Source: Vitrella brassicaformis (Eukaryota > Sar > Vitrellaceae). From it: DNA of 64,000 nt. The translations under genes were made by a program, and so were the position numbers. Location: the NCBI GenBank assembly GCA_001179505.1, contig CDMY01000289.1:21618-85617 (forward strand). Direction: 5' to 3'. Below are positions 24,201 to 36,613 of the stretch, in pieces. Below the pieces are notes generated by a model. The model was not told the origin of the DNA. It searched no databases and was given only the letters and a program-made list of their open reading frames with translations. Position 1 is the first letter of the stretch; every line of letters starts with the position of its first letter.

Positions 24201-25617
24201 TACTGCGTGTGATGTGACCATGTGACCATGTGTGTGTGTAATGCATACGATGAATACCCTACCTACATGCCATCCAAACCAACGCCCAACGACTTACTTA
24301 CTGACTGCCTTGTATGCCTTCTATGCCTTCCTAGTTTTGCACCCAAAATGCACCCATACATACCCACACCAAGCATACCTACAAACGTCACTGTGCCTGC
24401 CTGCCTGCCTCCCTCCCTGCCTGCCTGTCTGCCTGCCCGCCTGTGTGTGTGTGTGAGTGGAGTGCGATAAACGCAATGAATGAGTTGCCGCAGCAGACAG
24501 ACAGCGAAAGAACAGAGAGCCTTGTTCGACGGATTGTGTGTTTGGGGTGGGTGTGATGGGGTGGGGTGGGGGCGTTTTGACTGAGGGAGGGAGGGAGGGA
24601 TGGGGACTAAATGGCGGCATGGGATGTGTGTTATGTCTTTTGGTGCTGCCAGATGCATTGCATTCGTTGGTTGCTTCGTGGTCGGGAGCTAGCAGCCAGC
24701 TGGATAGAGGATTTTTGATGCGACACGCAAACCAGGCAGGGAGGAGACGGCTGGCTGGCTGGCCGTGCAGAGCAGTGCACACGCTGACTGGGGTAGCTCA
24801 GTGAGTGAGGCGAGGCTTGGCTTCTCGCGCGCGGCGCTGCACGATCTATCTTTCTACTGATATGTCATCTCATGCATGGCTCCACTCCACACATGGCTGG
24901 GCGGGTGAAACCCACATATACCTACCTGGCCACCGACACACACACACATCATGATGGTGTGTCTGTCTGTCTGCTCAGATTGATTGATTGATTGCACTTG
25001 CTCACTCACTGTCCTACTGAGCTCCTTTTGAGTGGACTGACTGACTTGTTGACTGATTGTGGATGGATGGATGGATTGACGGGCGGATGGACGGGTCGGT
25101 CGAGTTAGTGAGGGTGTGTACTTAGCGGAGGGGAGGACTGCATACAGGCCTGCCCCCGGACATAGATACGCAATTGCCGGCCGGTGGTTTCGATATGCAG
25201 GCAGGCAGGCAGGCAGGCAGGTGAGAAGGTAGACAGACAGACAGATCCGGCAGACGTGTGCAAGAGCCTTGTGTGTGATGATATGACAGCTGAGCGAGAT
25301 GAAGATGCACGTACGTCAGTCGTGTGATGTGACAGACCAAGGGATGCGTGAGTGGTAATGAACATATGTGCAGATGTCCAACCACACAGAATAGGGGAGG
25401 GGAGGGAGGCAAGGTGAGGTGCCTTTCACTCTCATGGTTGGTTGTCTCATCGTCGACCGATGGAGAGATAGATAGACAGACAGACAGACGACTCACTGTA
25501 CACACAGAGGAGCGGACAAAGAGCTGACGAGGCTTATCCAACACAGACACACACACGCGAAGGCCCTCTCAGAATGCACACGCCCTGCCCTCTATCTTTT
25601 TTGACCGACGCACTTCG
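21299..25617. repeat. 4.3-kb gene-free, microsatellite-rich region
   Basis: Between the PTB-like stop (+) and the Alba gene stop (-). It is dominated by short tandem repeats: CTGC near 21380 and 21410-21430, CCCT near 22470 and 23865, CTGCC near 22500 and 24400, GGAT near 24100, TTGA near 24980, GCAG near 25200, and TG/CA runs. Base composition is strongly strand-asymmetric in blocks (pyrimidine-rich, then purine-rich). No frame shows domain-like sequence. Confidence 0.6.
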
Positions 25618-26317
25618 TCACATGGGCATGGGCAGCACCGACGGCAGGGGCATGTCATTGCCGTCGTCCATCATCAGCGCCGCATCGTTCATGTCCTCGT
25701 CAGCAGCGCCATTATTGTTGTTGCTGCTGTTGTGCTGCCGTGTGGGTGAGGACAACTGTGTGTTGGTGTGCAGCTGGTAGCCGTCGGTCGATGGGTCCAG
25801 GGGCAGCCGCGACAGCAGAATGAAGATCATCGGCGAGGTGCGGCGGTCGGCTCCCGTCGCCTGCACTCGCAAGCGCCAACGAAGGTGCTGTGTGAGTGTG
25901 TGTGTGTCCGTCCAGTGTGTGTGTGTTCGTGCTGACCAGGAGGCCGTCGAAGGTTGTGATTTGATGGATGACGGGCAGCCCCGACAGCCGCTTGACGATC
26001 TCCGCTATGCCGATGCACTTGCCCATTGCAGTGAACCCAGACGTCAGCATCACGGCGCCATACTGACGGTTGAATGCACAGCAAGAATGTCAAGACAAAT
26101 GTGATTAATCAGTGCGGATCTCTCTGTGTACCTTGTCGATGCGGTTGAGTGCCTCTTGGATGTAGTCCTTCATCTGTTTGCGGCCTGCTGATGACACCGC
26201 TAGATACTGAGGCGGCCTCTCCCCTGCCTCCGCCCTCTTGGCCACCTGCTCGTCGGATATGGAACGGGATGGGCCCGGCTGAGGAGGGCTGCCGAACAAG
26301 TACGCTGCGCTCGTCAT
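25618..26317 (-). CDS. Alba-domain DNA/RNA-binding protein
   Basis: Small nucleic-acid-binding protein of the Alba superfamily, which binds DNA or RNA in archaea and mainly RNA in apicomplexans and plants. Exons 26317-26132, 26062-25937, 25860-25618 give 184 residues in phase. The core is YGAVMLTSGFTAMGKCIGIA followed by EIVKRL, LPVIHQITTFDGLLV and, after the second intron, SPMIFILLSRLPLDPSTDGY, matching the Alba fold order (strand, basic helix, strand, C-terminal strand with the 'LS..PLD....GY' ending). N-terminus is Pro/Ser-rich; C-terminus is Asn/Asp/Met-rich and acidic. Start ATG 26317 is 120 bases from the divergent plus-strand gene. Confidence 0.82.
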
Positions 26318-26363
26318 GACTGGCCTCCTGTCGGCCTCCACCGATGATTTGATCGCACTTCGT

Positions 26364-26373
26364 TAAGCTCGCA
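26364..26373 (+). promoter_or_regulatory. Candidate promoter motif TAAGCTCGCA
   Basis: Lies inside the 120-base spacer between the Alba gene (ATG 26317, -) and the small membrane protein (ATG 26438, +), so it could serve both. Confidence 0.45.
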
Positions 26374-26437
26374 GAGAGGCGAGAGGGAATTGGTGAGAGA
26401 TCTGTGGCGGATCTGTAGCATCTGCGTCATAGGGCGG

Positions 26438-26855
26438 ATGGTGTTTGCGGCGGAGCAGTTCATCTACGGCTTTGGCCTCGGCGGCCTGGGCGTCTGGGTG
26501 CTGCTTGAGCCTCTGCTCGTCACACTTAGGCGCACCAAGTATCATCTGAGGAGGATCATTGCCCAGGTAGGGATGGAGGAAAACCCTGAAAGTGCGCTGA
26601 ACGTGACCTTTTCTGTTTGCGTGGTGTCATGTCAGGACACAGAGTACACGGAGTACGTCGACAGGAAGCCGACACTCATCGCAATCGCAACGCCAGACGG
26701 GTACGTACCCTTTGCAAAGTCATGCACCACGCCGGATCGGCTGTCTGCTGCTCTGTGTGTGGGTGTGGGTGTGTTGCAGCTGGAACAATTTGCTTCTGGC
26801 GACGTACGAGCGGATGGATAAGTCGTGGCCCGACTCGTGGTCAAGGCCGGCATGA
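26438..26855 (+). CDS. 89-residue single-pass membrane protein
   Basis: Three exons in phase: 26438-26566, 26636-26700, 26780-26855. The N-terminus is one hydrophobic helix (FIYGFGLGGLGVWVLLEPLL), followed by a basic turn (RRTKYHLRRII) and a soluble tail containing TEYVDRKPTLIAIATPDGWN and LLATYERMDKSWPD. Size, a single helix and Trp-rich tail resemble accessory subunits of mitochondrial respiratory complexes, but I do not recognise a specific one. Head-to-head with the Alba gene. Confidence 0.6.
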
Positions 26856-27197
26856 TGACTTCCTACAAGGGTCGGGCTGTGGGCGTACATACAGAACAGC
26901 TGCCTGTGTGCCTGTGCTGCATGGAGCCACCTTATAGCTGCGAGCGACAATGTTGCATGGCTGAACACGCCATGAACGATGGATGGATGCTGCACGAACG
27001 TATCCATTCGTGAGTGAGAAAGCAGACGTTTAACCGTTCCATGCATGTCATGTCAATCCGTACTTAACAATCGACGCGTCCAATGCACATCACATCATAT
27101 GACTGACTCATCTGGTGCACCAGATTCGCATGCGAGCGAGACCAGGTAGGTCAGGGTGGCACTAGTGAAATGGATGGATGACACACACACGAACATC
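26856..27197. other. Convergent 3' spacer
   Basis: Short region between convergent stops at 26855 (+) and 27198 (-). No gene seen. Confidence 0.55.
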
Positions 27198-30100
27198 TCA
27201 CTCGATGGGCACAGCTGTCATGAATGTGTCCCCCTCAGGCTGTCCCGCCTTGTCGTCTTTCACAGTCCTGTCTGGATCCACCGATTCGCACTCGTCCTGC
27301 TGGGTGTCTTCCCGTGCTGCTGGGTCGGGGGCTTCGCCGAGCGGTGGGGACGGCTTGTGCGGCACCAGCTTGGCCAGTTCGCCGACATCTCGCCGCAGCT
27401 TTCGTTTGATGGTGGCCATCTGCGGCCCCCTCTCGTTGATCTTCTGGAACAACAGCCGCAACACGCGCTCCTTGTCCTTCCACGCCAGCTCCCCCAGCGG
27501 CACTCTCATGTCGGTGATGTCATGCAGGTCCCCTCCCTCCTCCCTCACTCGGCGGATGGCCCCCGCCAGGAATGTGTCCCTCTCGCCGCCCTCCACCGAC
27601 ACCAGTGACCCCTTGCCGCCATGCCGCACATACGGCAGCTCCCGAACCTTCCTCGCCGATCTCTGCAGAGAGTCTTTCGGCAGAGGACGCAGCGAGGTGC
27701 CGCGGGCCCGGTCTTTCGGCAGTTTGAGAGGCGGGACATTGGGCGGGCGCGTCTGGCGTCTCTCCGGGGGCGGGTATGTTGCGCGCATTCGCTGCTGCCG
27801 CGCTCTCGGTGCCCCCCTGGCCGGCTTCGGCTGATCGGGAGGCTTGGCAGATGGTGGCTGCATCAGGGACCGGCCGACGAGCTGCAGCTTGTCCAATGCT
27901 GACGGCGCCCTATCGCTCTCATCACAAGGGGGGGAGGGGAGGAAGGGGGGCGGGGGTATGGCGCCGGGCGATGGCCGCGATGGAGGCGACGCTCTCCGAG
28001 CTGGCTTGGAAATGGGTGTGCTGGGGTCGGACGTGACTTCATTGACGATCGCCAGCGACCGCTGGCTGCTGTGGGATGGCACATGGTGTACCGGCCGCTG
28101 CGTGTAGAACGAGGGCTGGTTGGTGGGCGGCTCTATCGGCATGGACGGCACATGTGGCTGGGGGCGCGTCGGCAGGTCAGCACGGGCCTCGGGGCGCACA
28201 TCCGGCCCGGCCCCAGACTGTGCGGATGAGACATGTGCGGTGAAGAAAGAGGTGGCGAATGAGTCCTCCTGCACAGACGGGAAGGTCTGGCTGGTCTGGT
28301 ACTTCTCGGCGGCGGGTGCTGGAGGGGGCGCCACGGGGGCGGGAGGGGCAGTGGGGGCGGTTGGCTCAGGGAGAGGCAAGGCCTCTCGTTGGGTGGGGCT
28401 GATGGGGGGTAGAGAGAACTGCATGATGCGCTGTCGCTCTTCTTCTATGTCTCGCTGCCTCCTGGTCAGCCGCTCTGTCTCCAGCTCTTGAGACACCTCA
28501 TCCAGGCTGTCATTCAGGAACTCCTGCAGCAGAGCACGCAACAGCCAGCCATCGGTCGGCCGGTCTTTGCCACATGGCGATTGCTTTCGGGGCGCACCTC
28601 AACACGAGAGCGCAGGCCCAGCAGCTTCTGGCAGTCATCCTTAGCCTTCTGAGTGGCAACGGCATGGTCATGCACAACTCGATTCAGCCTCTCGACCTCT
28701 TTTGCCTGCACCCGGCACAGCTCAATCAGCTGTTCCTTTGACGTGGGCGGCACATCGGAGTCAGCCGAGGTCTTTCTCCTCCCCTTGGAGGGCCGTCTGA
28801 TGGTGTCTCGAAGGCCGGGGATGCTCTTCGCGCGGATCTTGGGCGGCAGCGGGGGCGCCGTCAGTCTCTCTGTCAGCTCATAGGCTGAGACACGGGGGCC
28901 CTTGGTGGCCATCTTGGAGGGGCGTGGCCGGTCGGTGAGGGGAAGGAGGCATGTGCGTGACTGGTCGATGGAAGAGGGGAGGGCGGGGAGGGGCTGACCG
29001 TCGAGAAACGTGTCCACATCCTGCCTTTCTCGCTTCAGCTGGGCTGATAGGTTCTCCGAGTGGCCTTCGAGTGTGTCGATCAGCGGCAGCAGGGTGGTGT
29101 TCATCTTGCGGCTCTGCGCCAGATGTGAGGTGGCCTTCTTGAGCATCTCCTTTGTGGTCTCGTGCTGGTGTCGCTCTTCCATGAGCTGCGACTTGATGTC
29201 CTTGATTTGCTGCTTGAGCTGCTGTCTCTCCGTCTGGTAGAGCTGCACCTCGCTCTGCCACTTGGACGACAGCTGCTGCTGTGCCTTTAGGTCCTCACCC
29301 AGCACTCGGGCCATCTCTTCTTGTTCGGTCGCCAGTATCTCGCTGCGGACCTTCTCTTTCATGCCTGCATGGAAGTTGTTGGGTGGGTGTGGTGTGAGAG
29401 ACAGAGAGAGACAGTGCGCATCGCATCGATGGCTTGCTCTCACCAACCGGCGATTTGTTGGGTCTTTTCTGCCAGCTCTCGTTCGTGTCTCTTGGTCTGG
29501 TCGTAGAGGGTCACTTTCAGCTTCTCAATGTCCTCCTGCTGCCGGTGGATCTCCTCGTGGTATCGCCGCTCGTCGCGCCTGAAGGCCTCGTAGGCAGCAG
29601 ACTCGGCCTTGAAGGCCTCGTTCTCTTTCTTGAGAGCCGCATTCTCCCGTTGCAGTGCATCCAGCCTTTCCTTTGCCCCTCCTTCCCACTTGCTCCTCTC
29701 CTCGGCCAGCCTGATGGTGAACTCCACCTCTTGGGACTCGATGTCCCGCTCGAGACGGCAGATGGTCTTTTCTCTCTTTTTGAGCTCCTCGTGCAGCCAC
29801 TCGGTCACCCGCTGAGATTCCCTCTCCTGGCTCTCCAGCTTGTCGGCCATCAGCTCATGCTGCTTGTGCAGCTCCTTGATCTTCTCGGACTGCTCTTCCA
29901 CCCTCCTCTGCAGCCGCTGGTGCTCCGCCAGCATTGCAAAGGGAAGCTGGAAGGCATTCTCCGAGTCTTGCAGGTCGGCGCCGGGGCTCGGCGGCCGCCG
30001 GTGCTTCCGCAGGTACTGAAAGGTGCCCCTTTTGGTTTTGATGGAGACGTGCTTGGTCCTTTTGAAGTAGGAGGAGGCCCTGGCCTTCCTCGTCAGGTGG

Positions 30101-30225
30101 GATATGTGTCGGTCGTGTGGGGAGGCCGTGCGTGCGCTGCTGGGGCGGCTCTTGTCCCAATGGCTGGTGGCCGCACTCTGCGAGGAGAGAGGGGTAGAGG
30201 GCATCGACTTTGAACGGGCTGACAT
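27198..30225 (-). CDS. Large coiled-coil protein
   Basis: Three exons, 30225-29448, 29364-28598 and 28523-27198, join in phase to 956 residues. Residues about 100-260 and 262-370 are long heptad-rich coiled coils (for example RVEEQSEKIKELHKQHELMA, EEFTIRLAEERSKW-like stretches, QLKQQIKDIKSQLMEERHQH). A proline-rich linker, a second short coiled coil (VERLNRVVHDHA) and a long Pro/Arg/Ser-rich tail follow. The composition suggests a cytoskeletal, centrosomal or flagellar scaffold, but I recognise no named family. The ATG at 30225 is chosen because upstream in-frame codons have no ATG. Confidence 0.75.
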
Positions 30226-30383
30226 CTTGGAGTTTGCCGATCGTCTTGGGGCCCCCGCCCCCACGAGATGATCTCGCTTTCGACTTGGAGAGTTGGAAAA
30301 AAAAAGAAGGTGGAGCGCGTGAGCAGACAGATTGACCGCTGCCGAACGACAGTGCAGACCAGCTGACTGCTGCGACCCGCACC

Positions 30384-30839
30384 ATGAGCCTCAGCAAGTG
30401 CTACGGCGCTTCATATCAGGAGGGGTGGTGGTACAAATGGGAGCGGCGGGAGGGGATTCTGGTGGTCGAGGGCGACCATGGCAAGGGCGTCAGCCTCCGG
30501 GCGACGCTGTTTGAGAAAGACTGCAATGGCAGAAGGGGCGATATCGTGATAGGGCCCGTGGACCTCGCCAGTAAGGACATCGACAAGTTCAAGTAAGTGC
30601 ACGAGGGAGATCTCCATGCATGCACACAAAAAGACGACGTCACACATCTGTATGATGTGTCATGCGTGTGCATGCATTTGTCTCGGGCTCAATTCAGGGC
30701 CGAGGACTTTGAAGATGAGGTGAACGGCGAGCGATACACCGTGACGGTTGATGATGACGAGGAGCTCTCCGAGCCGGGGAGTGACTGCAGTGACATGGAC
30801 GAAGACGAGGGCAGCACGGGCGAGTCGGACGAGGAATGA
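30384..30839 (+). CDS. 116-residue protein with acidic C-terminus
   Basis: Two exons, 30384-30592 and 30698-30839, joined in phase. N-terminal 70 residues look folded (MSLSKCYGASYQEGWWYKWE, RGDIVIGPVDLASKDIDKF); the last 30 residues are almost all Asp/Glu/Ser. No family recognised. The acidic tail is of the type seen in chromatin or ribosome-biogenesis factors; that is only a comparison. Start codons of this gene and the coiled-coil gene are 158 bases apart. Confidence 0.65.
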
Positions 30840-31285
30840 TTCCACTCACGGCTCGAAGGGGGGAGGGGGAGTGAGAGGGGAGTGTGAGGAAGGTTGTCAT
30901 ATTGCATGTACCTCAATTCTACCCATCCTTCTACCCACTTAGTATCCCCATGGCGCTTGCGCTTTTGAAAACATCACTAACCAGCCCGCCGATTCACAAG
31001 AGAGGGATGCGAGGATCCGACTTGTGTGAATGTGTGTACATCCTAGCTGCATCCACGTCTAGACAAACAGACAGACAGACAGACACGTGTGTGACGATTC
31101 ATGAATCCATGCGATACAGTTGTTGTGTGCGGAATGCTCAACAACAGTTGGAAAAAACTGCATGATCCGTCTAATTGGCATCATCCACCCCGCCAATACG
31201 CCACGCACCCACCCACGACCAACAGTATGTAGAGGGGTCAATGATTCATCCATGCAGTCAATGTCTGTCCGCCGACCTACGTATC
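30840..31285. other. Convergent 3' spacer
   Basis: Between the acidic-protein stop (+) and the D2HGDH stop (-). CAGA repeats near 31060-31085. No gene seen. Confidence 0.55.
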
Positions 31286-34257
31286 TCATCTCATGACTTT
31301 GTAAGGGTTGAGAATGCCGTTGGGATCCAGCAGACGCTTCAGCTCTCGCTGATGAATCCATTCATCGATAAACAAACGTACACACACATACACACCAATG
31401 CACTGCATGTTTTGCTATACCCATCTGCTCCCTCACCATGAGTTCGACGTGTGCCATCTCATTCGCGGCGGTGATCTTGTCAGCCTTCATCACACCTGCA
31501 TGCCATCCATGCAACACACACACGGACAGTGGGCGTGAAGAGCAGAGCAGAGCCATCCATCCGTCGATCCATCCATCCACGCATCAATCCATCCATCATG
31601 TGGCTGACCGAGGCCATGTTCAGCCGACACAGAGCCCTTCACCGACTCTGAATGCGTTTGATAAGCAGCAGGCAAGAAGTGCCCACATATACGTACATGC
31701 TGTGTGTGTAGCATGTGTTGTCTCTTCATGTAACTGACTCACTGATGTAGTCCCATATGAATGGCTCCAGGGCGGCCTCGAGCTGTTGGCACGCACTCAG
31801 GTCCTCAGCCAGCACATTGATGTGCAGATTAGAGTCACCTGCACCCACACATGAATGTCAGAGGGAGGTGAGTCCTGTCTGTCTGCGTCTTTTTGTCTGA
31901 CGTGGGATGGCCTGCCTACCGAGGTGCCCATATCCAACACACGTGTGGCCGGGGATGCCCTACACAGACAGACAGACGGTCGAAAGGCGATGAATGGATG
32001 GATGGAAGCGTAAGTAGCTATGGTCGGTCGGTCACCGGCTGACCTTGAGTCTCTCTTTGAGCAGCTCAACGATATGGTACATGCCTGTGAGGGGCAACGT
32101 GATGTCGTACTTGTACACCTGACAGACGCACGTCAATCAAACAGCCAGCCGTCAGCAATGCAATGAATGCATGGATCTGTGTGCACGTGTTGTCTGATCT
32201 ATCGTATCTCTCACCTTCCCCGCATGGCCCATTGCAGGCCCGATCGACTCCCTGCACACAAATGGCATCCGCGCCCGCACATCACATATTCTGTCTGCTG
32301 TAGCCAGCCCACTTGCCTGAGCTTCCAGAACTCCTGTATCTGTGTGGCATTCTCGGCATACACACCATCCTACACACACACACAGATGGATGGACAGACG
32401 CACAGGAACGAACACATTGACGCATTTAGTGGCAAGCCGTACATCTTTCCCTATTTCACTCGCTGACCGTGACGGTTTCATCTTCGATGAGTTTGCCGAC
32501 CAGCTTCTCGACACGCGCATAGTCACACGCCTCATCCTGACCTTACACACACACATCGACCACAGACGGAGAGAGGGGAGGGAGAGATTGCCAGGGGCCG
32601 TGACGACCGTGTGTCGAAGTGTGCTGACTGACCTGAGGTCTCCACGAGAAGGTAGAAGGGCGAAGCGCTCTGGAAGGGATCACGGCTGCCCTGATCAGTG
32701 GATGGGAACCGACGAGACGTCAGGGCGCTGGTGTTGTATGGGTGTAAGTAAGGGTGTAGGGTGTGGTGACTGACCGGTATGTGTGTGGTGACCATTTCGA
32801 GCGCCGACCGATCGAAGAACTCGACGGCAGAGATGATGTCAGACATCCGACGGCGACACTAAACGACAGACGCACACCATAGCCCGTCCAGTGTGTATCC
32901 ATCCATTGCTCTCTCTGTGTGTGTGTCGCTGCCCACCTACCTCAGTGGCTGCCTGCACGACCTTATCGAAAGAGTCACACTGGAACAGACACACTGCAAC
33001 AAACAAAGGGGCGGGGAGGTAGTGATGGGGTGTGCGGGGAAGGACGGGCAATCGACGGTGTGCTGCCTACGTTGTACTGATGACGACTTGAACGGACAGA
33101 TCATCGTGACAGCTGTGACGACGCCCTGCATTGCAACACAAGGCAATTGACAAGAAAAGAAATACCCTTGACTGACAAACTGACTGACACGATTGATTGG
33201 CACATCCGTCACCTGTATGCTATGCTATCCATACCAGTGTGCCCTCGGCGCCGATGAAGAGCTGGTGCGCCTTGTACCCCGTGTTGTCTTTCCGCAGCAG
33301 ACTCGTCATGTCCACCCGCGTCCCATCGGCCTTGACCACCTCCAGCCCCAGCACCGACCCGCTGAGCGGCCCGTACCTGAGGTACCTCAGCCCGCCGGCG
33401 TTGGTGCTGACATTGCCGCCGATGTGACAGCTGCCCTTGGCACCCAGGTCGATGGGCATGGTGAAGCCCCGCTCCTCCACGTGCTGGTACAGCGACTCGA
33501 GCACGCAGCCGGCCTGGCAGTGCAGCACGCCCGTCGACTCGTCGAAAGAGATGATCTGCACAGAGAGAGATATATATATATACGAGGGCGGGGATGTCGG
33601 GAGGGAGAACTGTGGGTTCGTACTTTGTTGAGGTTGGCAAGGGAGAGCACCACTTCATCGAAACTGCACACGGAGACGATGCTTATCCCCTTTCTGTGTC
33701 TGCGAGGGGCCTGTGAGTGCTCACGTTGGCACGCTGCCTCCGACCAGCCCCGTGTTGCCCCCCTGCGGCACCACCGCAATCCTCTGGTCATTGCAGTACT
33801 TGAGCACACGCTGGGTCTCACCCACCGTCCTCGGCTTCAGCACCAGAGGACACTCACCCTCTGACACACACACACACACACACACACATCATTGCCCACC
33901 CCGTGGATGAAGGCTCCATCGCATCGGTCGCTGCCTACTGTATATGCCCATCCAGTCAAGATTGTACGGCGCAACCTCCTTCTCGTCAGTCAGCACGCCG
34001 CCCTCGCCGACCACACCCCGGAAGAAGTCAACATCCTCACCGTCCAGCTGCTTGAAGCGAGCATCGCGCTGAAACTGCGGCACATAATACCTGTTGCTGC
34101 TGTGCTCCTTTGGCGCTGCTGCTGCCCGCCTCGGCCGTGATGAGAAGCAGAGAGTGCGGTGGAAGGGCAGATGGGATGAATCGGGAGGGAAAAAGGAGCG
34201 CTCGAGCGCTCGCAAGAGAGGCACTCTCGCTGCGGCTTGACGCGGCAGCATCATCAT
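31286..34257 (-). CDS. D2HGDH: D-2-hydroxyglutarate dehydrogenase, mitochondrial FAD enzyme
   Basis: Oxidises D-2-hydroxyglutarate to 2-oxoglutarate, passing electrons from FAD to the ETF chain in mitochondria. Start ATG 34257 gives an Arg/Ser-rich presequence, then [14 protein letters not shown] and [18 protein letters not shown]. The FAD-binding (PCMH) domain is spread over short exons: [33 protein letters not shown], then 33561-33230 with [35 protein letters not shown] and [12 protein letters not shown]. The C-terminal cap follows: [57 protein letters not shown] and [10 protein letters not shown], ending [14 protein letters not shown]. About a dozen introns separate these. The flavin- and metal-site motifs are present, so it should be active. 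Confidence 0.9.
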
Positions 34258-34408
34258 GGATCTTCACTCGCTGGTGGACTCATGAAAAGGGATGAAGTTT
34301 GTCGATATGAGATGACTGGCGAAGATTCGCACATCCCATAGCGCAGAGCAGCCTCGCGGATCAGTTGTTGCCGAGAGGCACCGGTGCTGTTCTTTTGGAC
34401 CTGCTATC

Positions 34409-34418
34409 TTAGCTCGCA
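34409..34418 (+). promoter_or_regulatory. Candidate promoter motif TTAGCTCGCA
   Basis: Between divergent starts at 34257 (-) and 34654 (+). Confidence 0.45.
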
Positions 34419-34653
34419 TGAGAGGTCGGGCCGAGTCCTCCTTGAAACCGCTGCTGCGGTCAAAAAGAAGACGGCGCTGATGCTGATGATGATAAGACTC
34501 TGCTGACGCACAAGAGGCAGACGGACGGGAGGAATGCAATTGTTCAAGAGACTCGCTCGCCGTTAGACTGTGTTTCGCCGTTGGACGCTCGAAGTCGAAG
34601 AGAGGACAAGGGCGTGACACACAAACACACAGTGAAGCTGGAAAACTGCGGTG

Positions 34654-36613
34654 ATGGACGACGAGGATGACTATCGAGTTGGTGTCGGCCTCGGCCTGTC
34701 CGCGCTTGCCGGTACCGTACGCCCAATTGCCGGCACTCGACGCTGACTGCCAATTGCAATTCTGATTGTTTGTGGCTGTGGCTTGTGTGTGTTGGAGGCA
34801 GGTTTGGCGACGGCGGGCGGCAGTGCTTTGTCTTTCTGCCTGCCGACCTACAACCCCCGCATCTTCGCCGTGTGCCTGTCCCTCTCTGCCGGCGTGATGC
34901 TGTACATATCCTTCATCGAGATTTTCTACAAGTCCAGGGTACATGGCATGGCATGGCAGCACATGGATAGGATGACTGACACCGCCGCTCTCTCCTCTCA
35001 TGCTTTGGGTACGTGTGTGTGTGTGTGTGTGTCTGTGTGTGGGTGGGTGTGTCAGGATGAGTTCATCAAGTCTGGGTATGAGAAGACTCAGGCGTATCCT
35101 CTCGCAACTGCGGTCTTCTTCTGCGGTAGGTGGCTGTCAAGCGGATATCCTCGCGGATTGACAAAACGCTGTTCTCTCTCTCTGTCTCTGTGTGTGGTGT
35201 GTGTGCAGGCATGGTCCTTGCCCAGTTGCTGGACTGGTGCCTGCATCGGTTGTTTGGCTTTGAGCATGACCATGACGAGATCCACCAGGAGCCGCACGTG
35301 ACGCTGGAGGGTCTGTCCAGGTCGCCCAAAGAGATGGAGCAGGAGGCCAAGATGACCCCACTCAGTGCCAGCTCCAGGCACAAGAGCATCCCAGTAAGTG
35401 TGTGTGATGCCTGTCGGTCGTCAGCGTGACATGGCGATCGGTTGGGCTTGTTCGTGTGATGTGTGGTGCAGACGTCCAAAAGCTGCCCGATCCCCGCTCC
35501 CTCCGTCACGCTGTCTATCGAAGAAACGGTCGACACCCACCCGAGCGCCGGCTCGGCGTCATCCCCGTCGACATCTCAAGATCCTCCCGAGGCGACGGAC
35601 AAGCCCAAAGCGGAGGAAGACACAGAAACGGCGCCACCACAGGTGGGTGGGTGGCGGGGTGCGTGAAGACAACATGATGAATGAGACGAGTATCGAGTGC
35701 TGGTGTGGTATGTGTGGGGCGTCAGGAGGCCAGGGGCGTGGCGGGAAAAGAGGCTGTCGGGAGGCCGTCAGGCGACAAGGGGAAGCTGCTCAACCTATCG
35801 CTGTTTAGCGGGCTGGCACTCGCCCTCCATAATTTTCCAGAAGGCATTGCGACATTTGCAGCCGCACTGGCCGACCCACGATTCGGGCTCGGTAAGAATG
35901 GAGCCCACACACATCAGACACGCAGACTGACTGATGGTTCGTTCTCTTTGGGTGTGTGTGTTGGTTCATGTTGGTTCAGGCGTGGCTGTGGCGATAGGGA
36001 TTCACAATTTCCCTGAGGGCGTGGCTGTGTCGGTGCCGATATACTATGCGACAGGGAGCAGGTGCAAGGCCTTCACCTGGTCGCTCATTGCTGGCCTCGC
36101 CGAGCCAGTCGGGGCCGTCCTGAGTAAGCGGCGAGCGACACACACATGCACTGCACGGAAGCATGCTCAGCCCACCGCACGCCCTTGGTGTGTCGTTCTG
36201 TGTCTGCCTGTCAATCGGTATGTCAGCGTGGCTGATACTGTCCAATAACATATCCTCGACGGCCTTCGCCATTCTGTTCGGGCTGGTGGGCGGCCTGATG
36301 GTTCACATATCTGTCAGGTACACACAAAAATCGCAGCCCATCGAGATGGTCATCTGGCAGCCGCCCCACCACCTACCACCACCTCCGTTTCCTGCAGGAA
36401 ACTCATACCAACGGCTCTGAGATACGACCCACAGGTGAGTGAGCGGACGACTGGGTGAGGTGGGGGGGCCGTGCAGGGTGCTAACGGAAGGTCGGCTTCG
36501 TGTCTGTGTTGGTCTGACTTCAGGATCGTGTGACCTCTGCCCTGGTGCTCGGGGGTATGGCACTTATGGCGGTCAGCCTGGTGATCTTCGTGGCTATCGG
36601 CTTTGACGAGTGA
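34654..36613 (+). CDS. ZIP-family zinc transporter
   Basis: Membrane importer of zinc or a similar divalent metal into the cytosol. Ten exons in phase: 34654-34711, 34802-34938, 35056-35125, 35209-35393, 35472-35642, 35726-35891, 35980-36123, 36227-36317, 36398-36434, 36524-36613, giving 382 residues. Helix I begins at residue about 9 ([20 protein letters not shown]). A long hydrophilic loop contains FEHDHDEIH, a His-rich metal-binding stretch. Helices IV and V carry [14 protein letters not shown] and [14 protein letters not shown], the paired HNFPEG metal sites diagnostic of the ZupT/GufA-like ZIP branch. Ends with a helix at [16 protein letters not shown]. Divergent from D2HGDH. Confidence 0.93.

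Noticed and set aside
24785-24860. tRNA-like start (GGGGTAGCTCAGTGAGTGAGG)
   Set aside because: The D-arm-like opening is not followed by an anticodon stem, a T-arm or a closing acceptor stem.
25195-25225. CRISPR-like short direct repeats (GGCA units)
   Set aside because: Simple tandem microsatellite without spacers; the genome is eukaryotic.
33565-33585. TATATATATA as a promoter TATA box
   Set aside because: It lies in an intron of the D2HGDH gene, far from any start.
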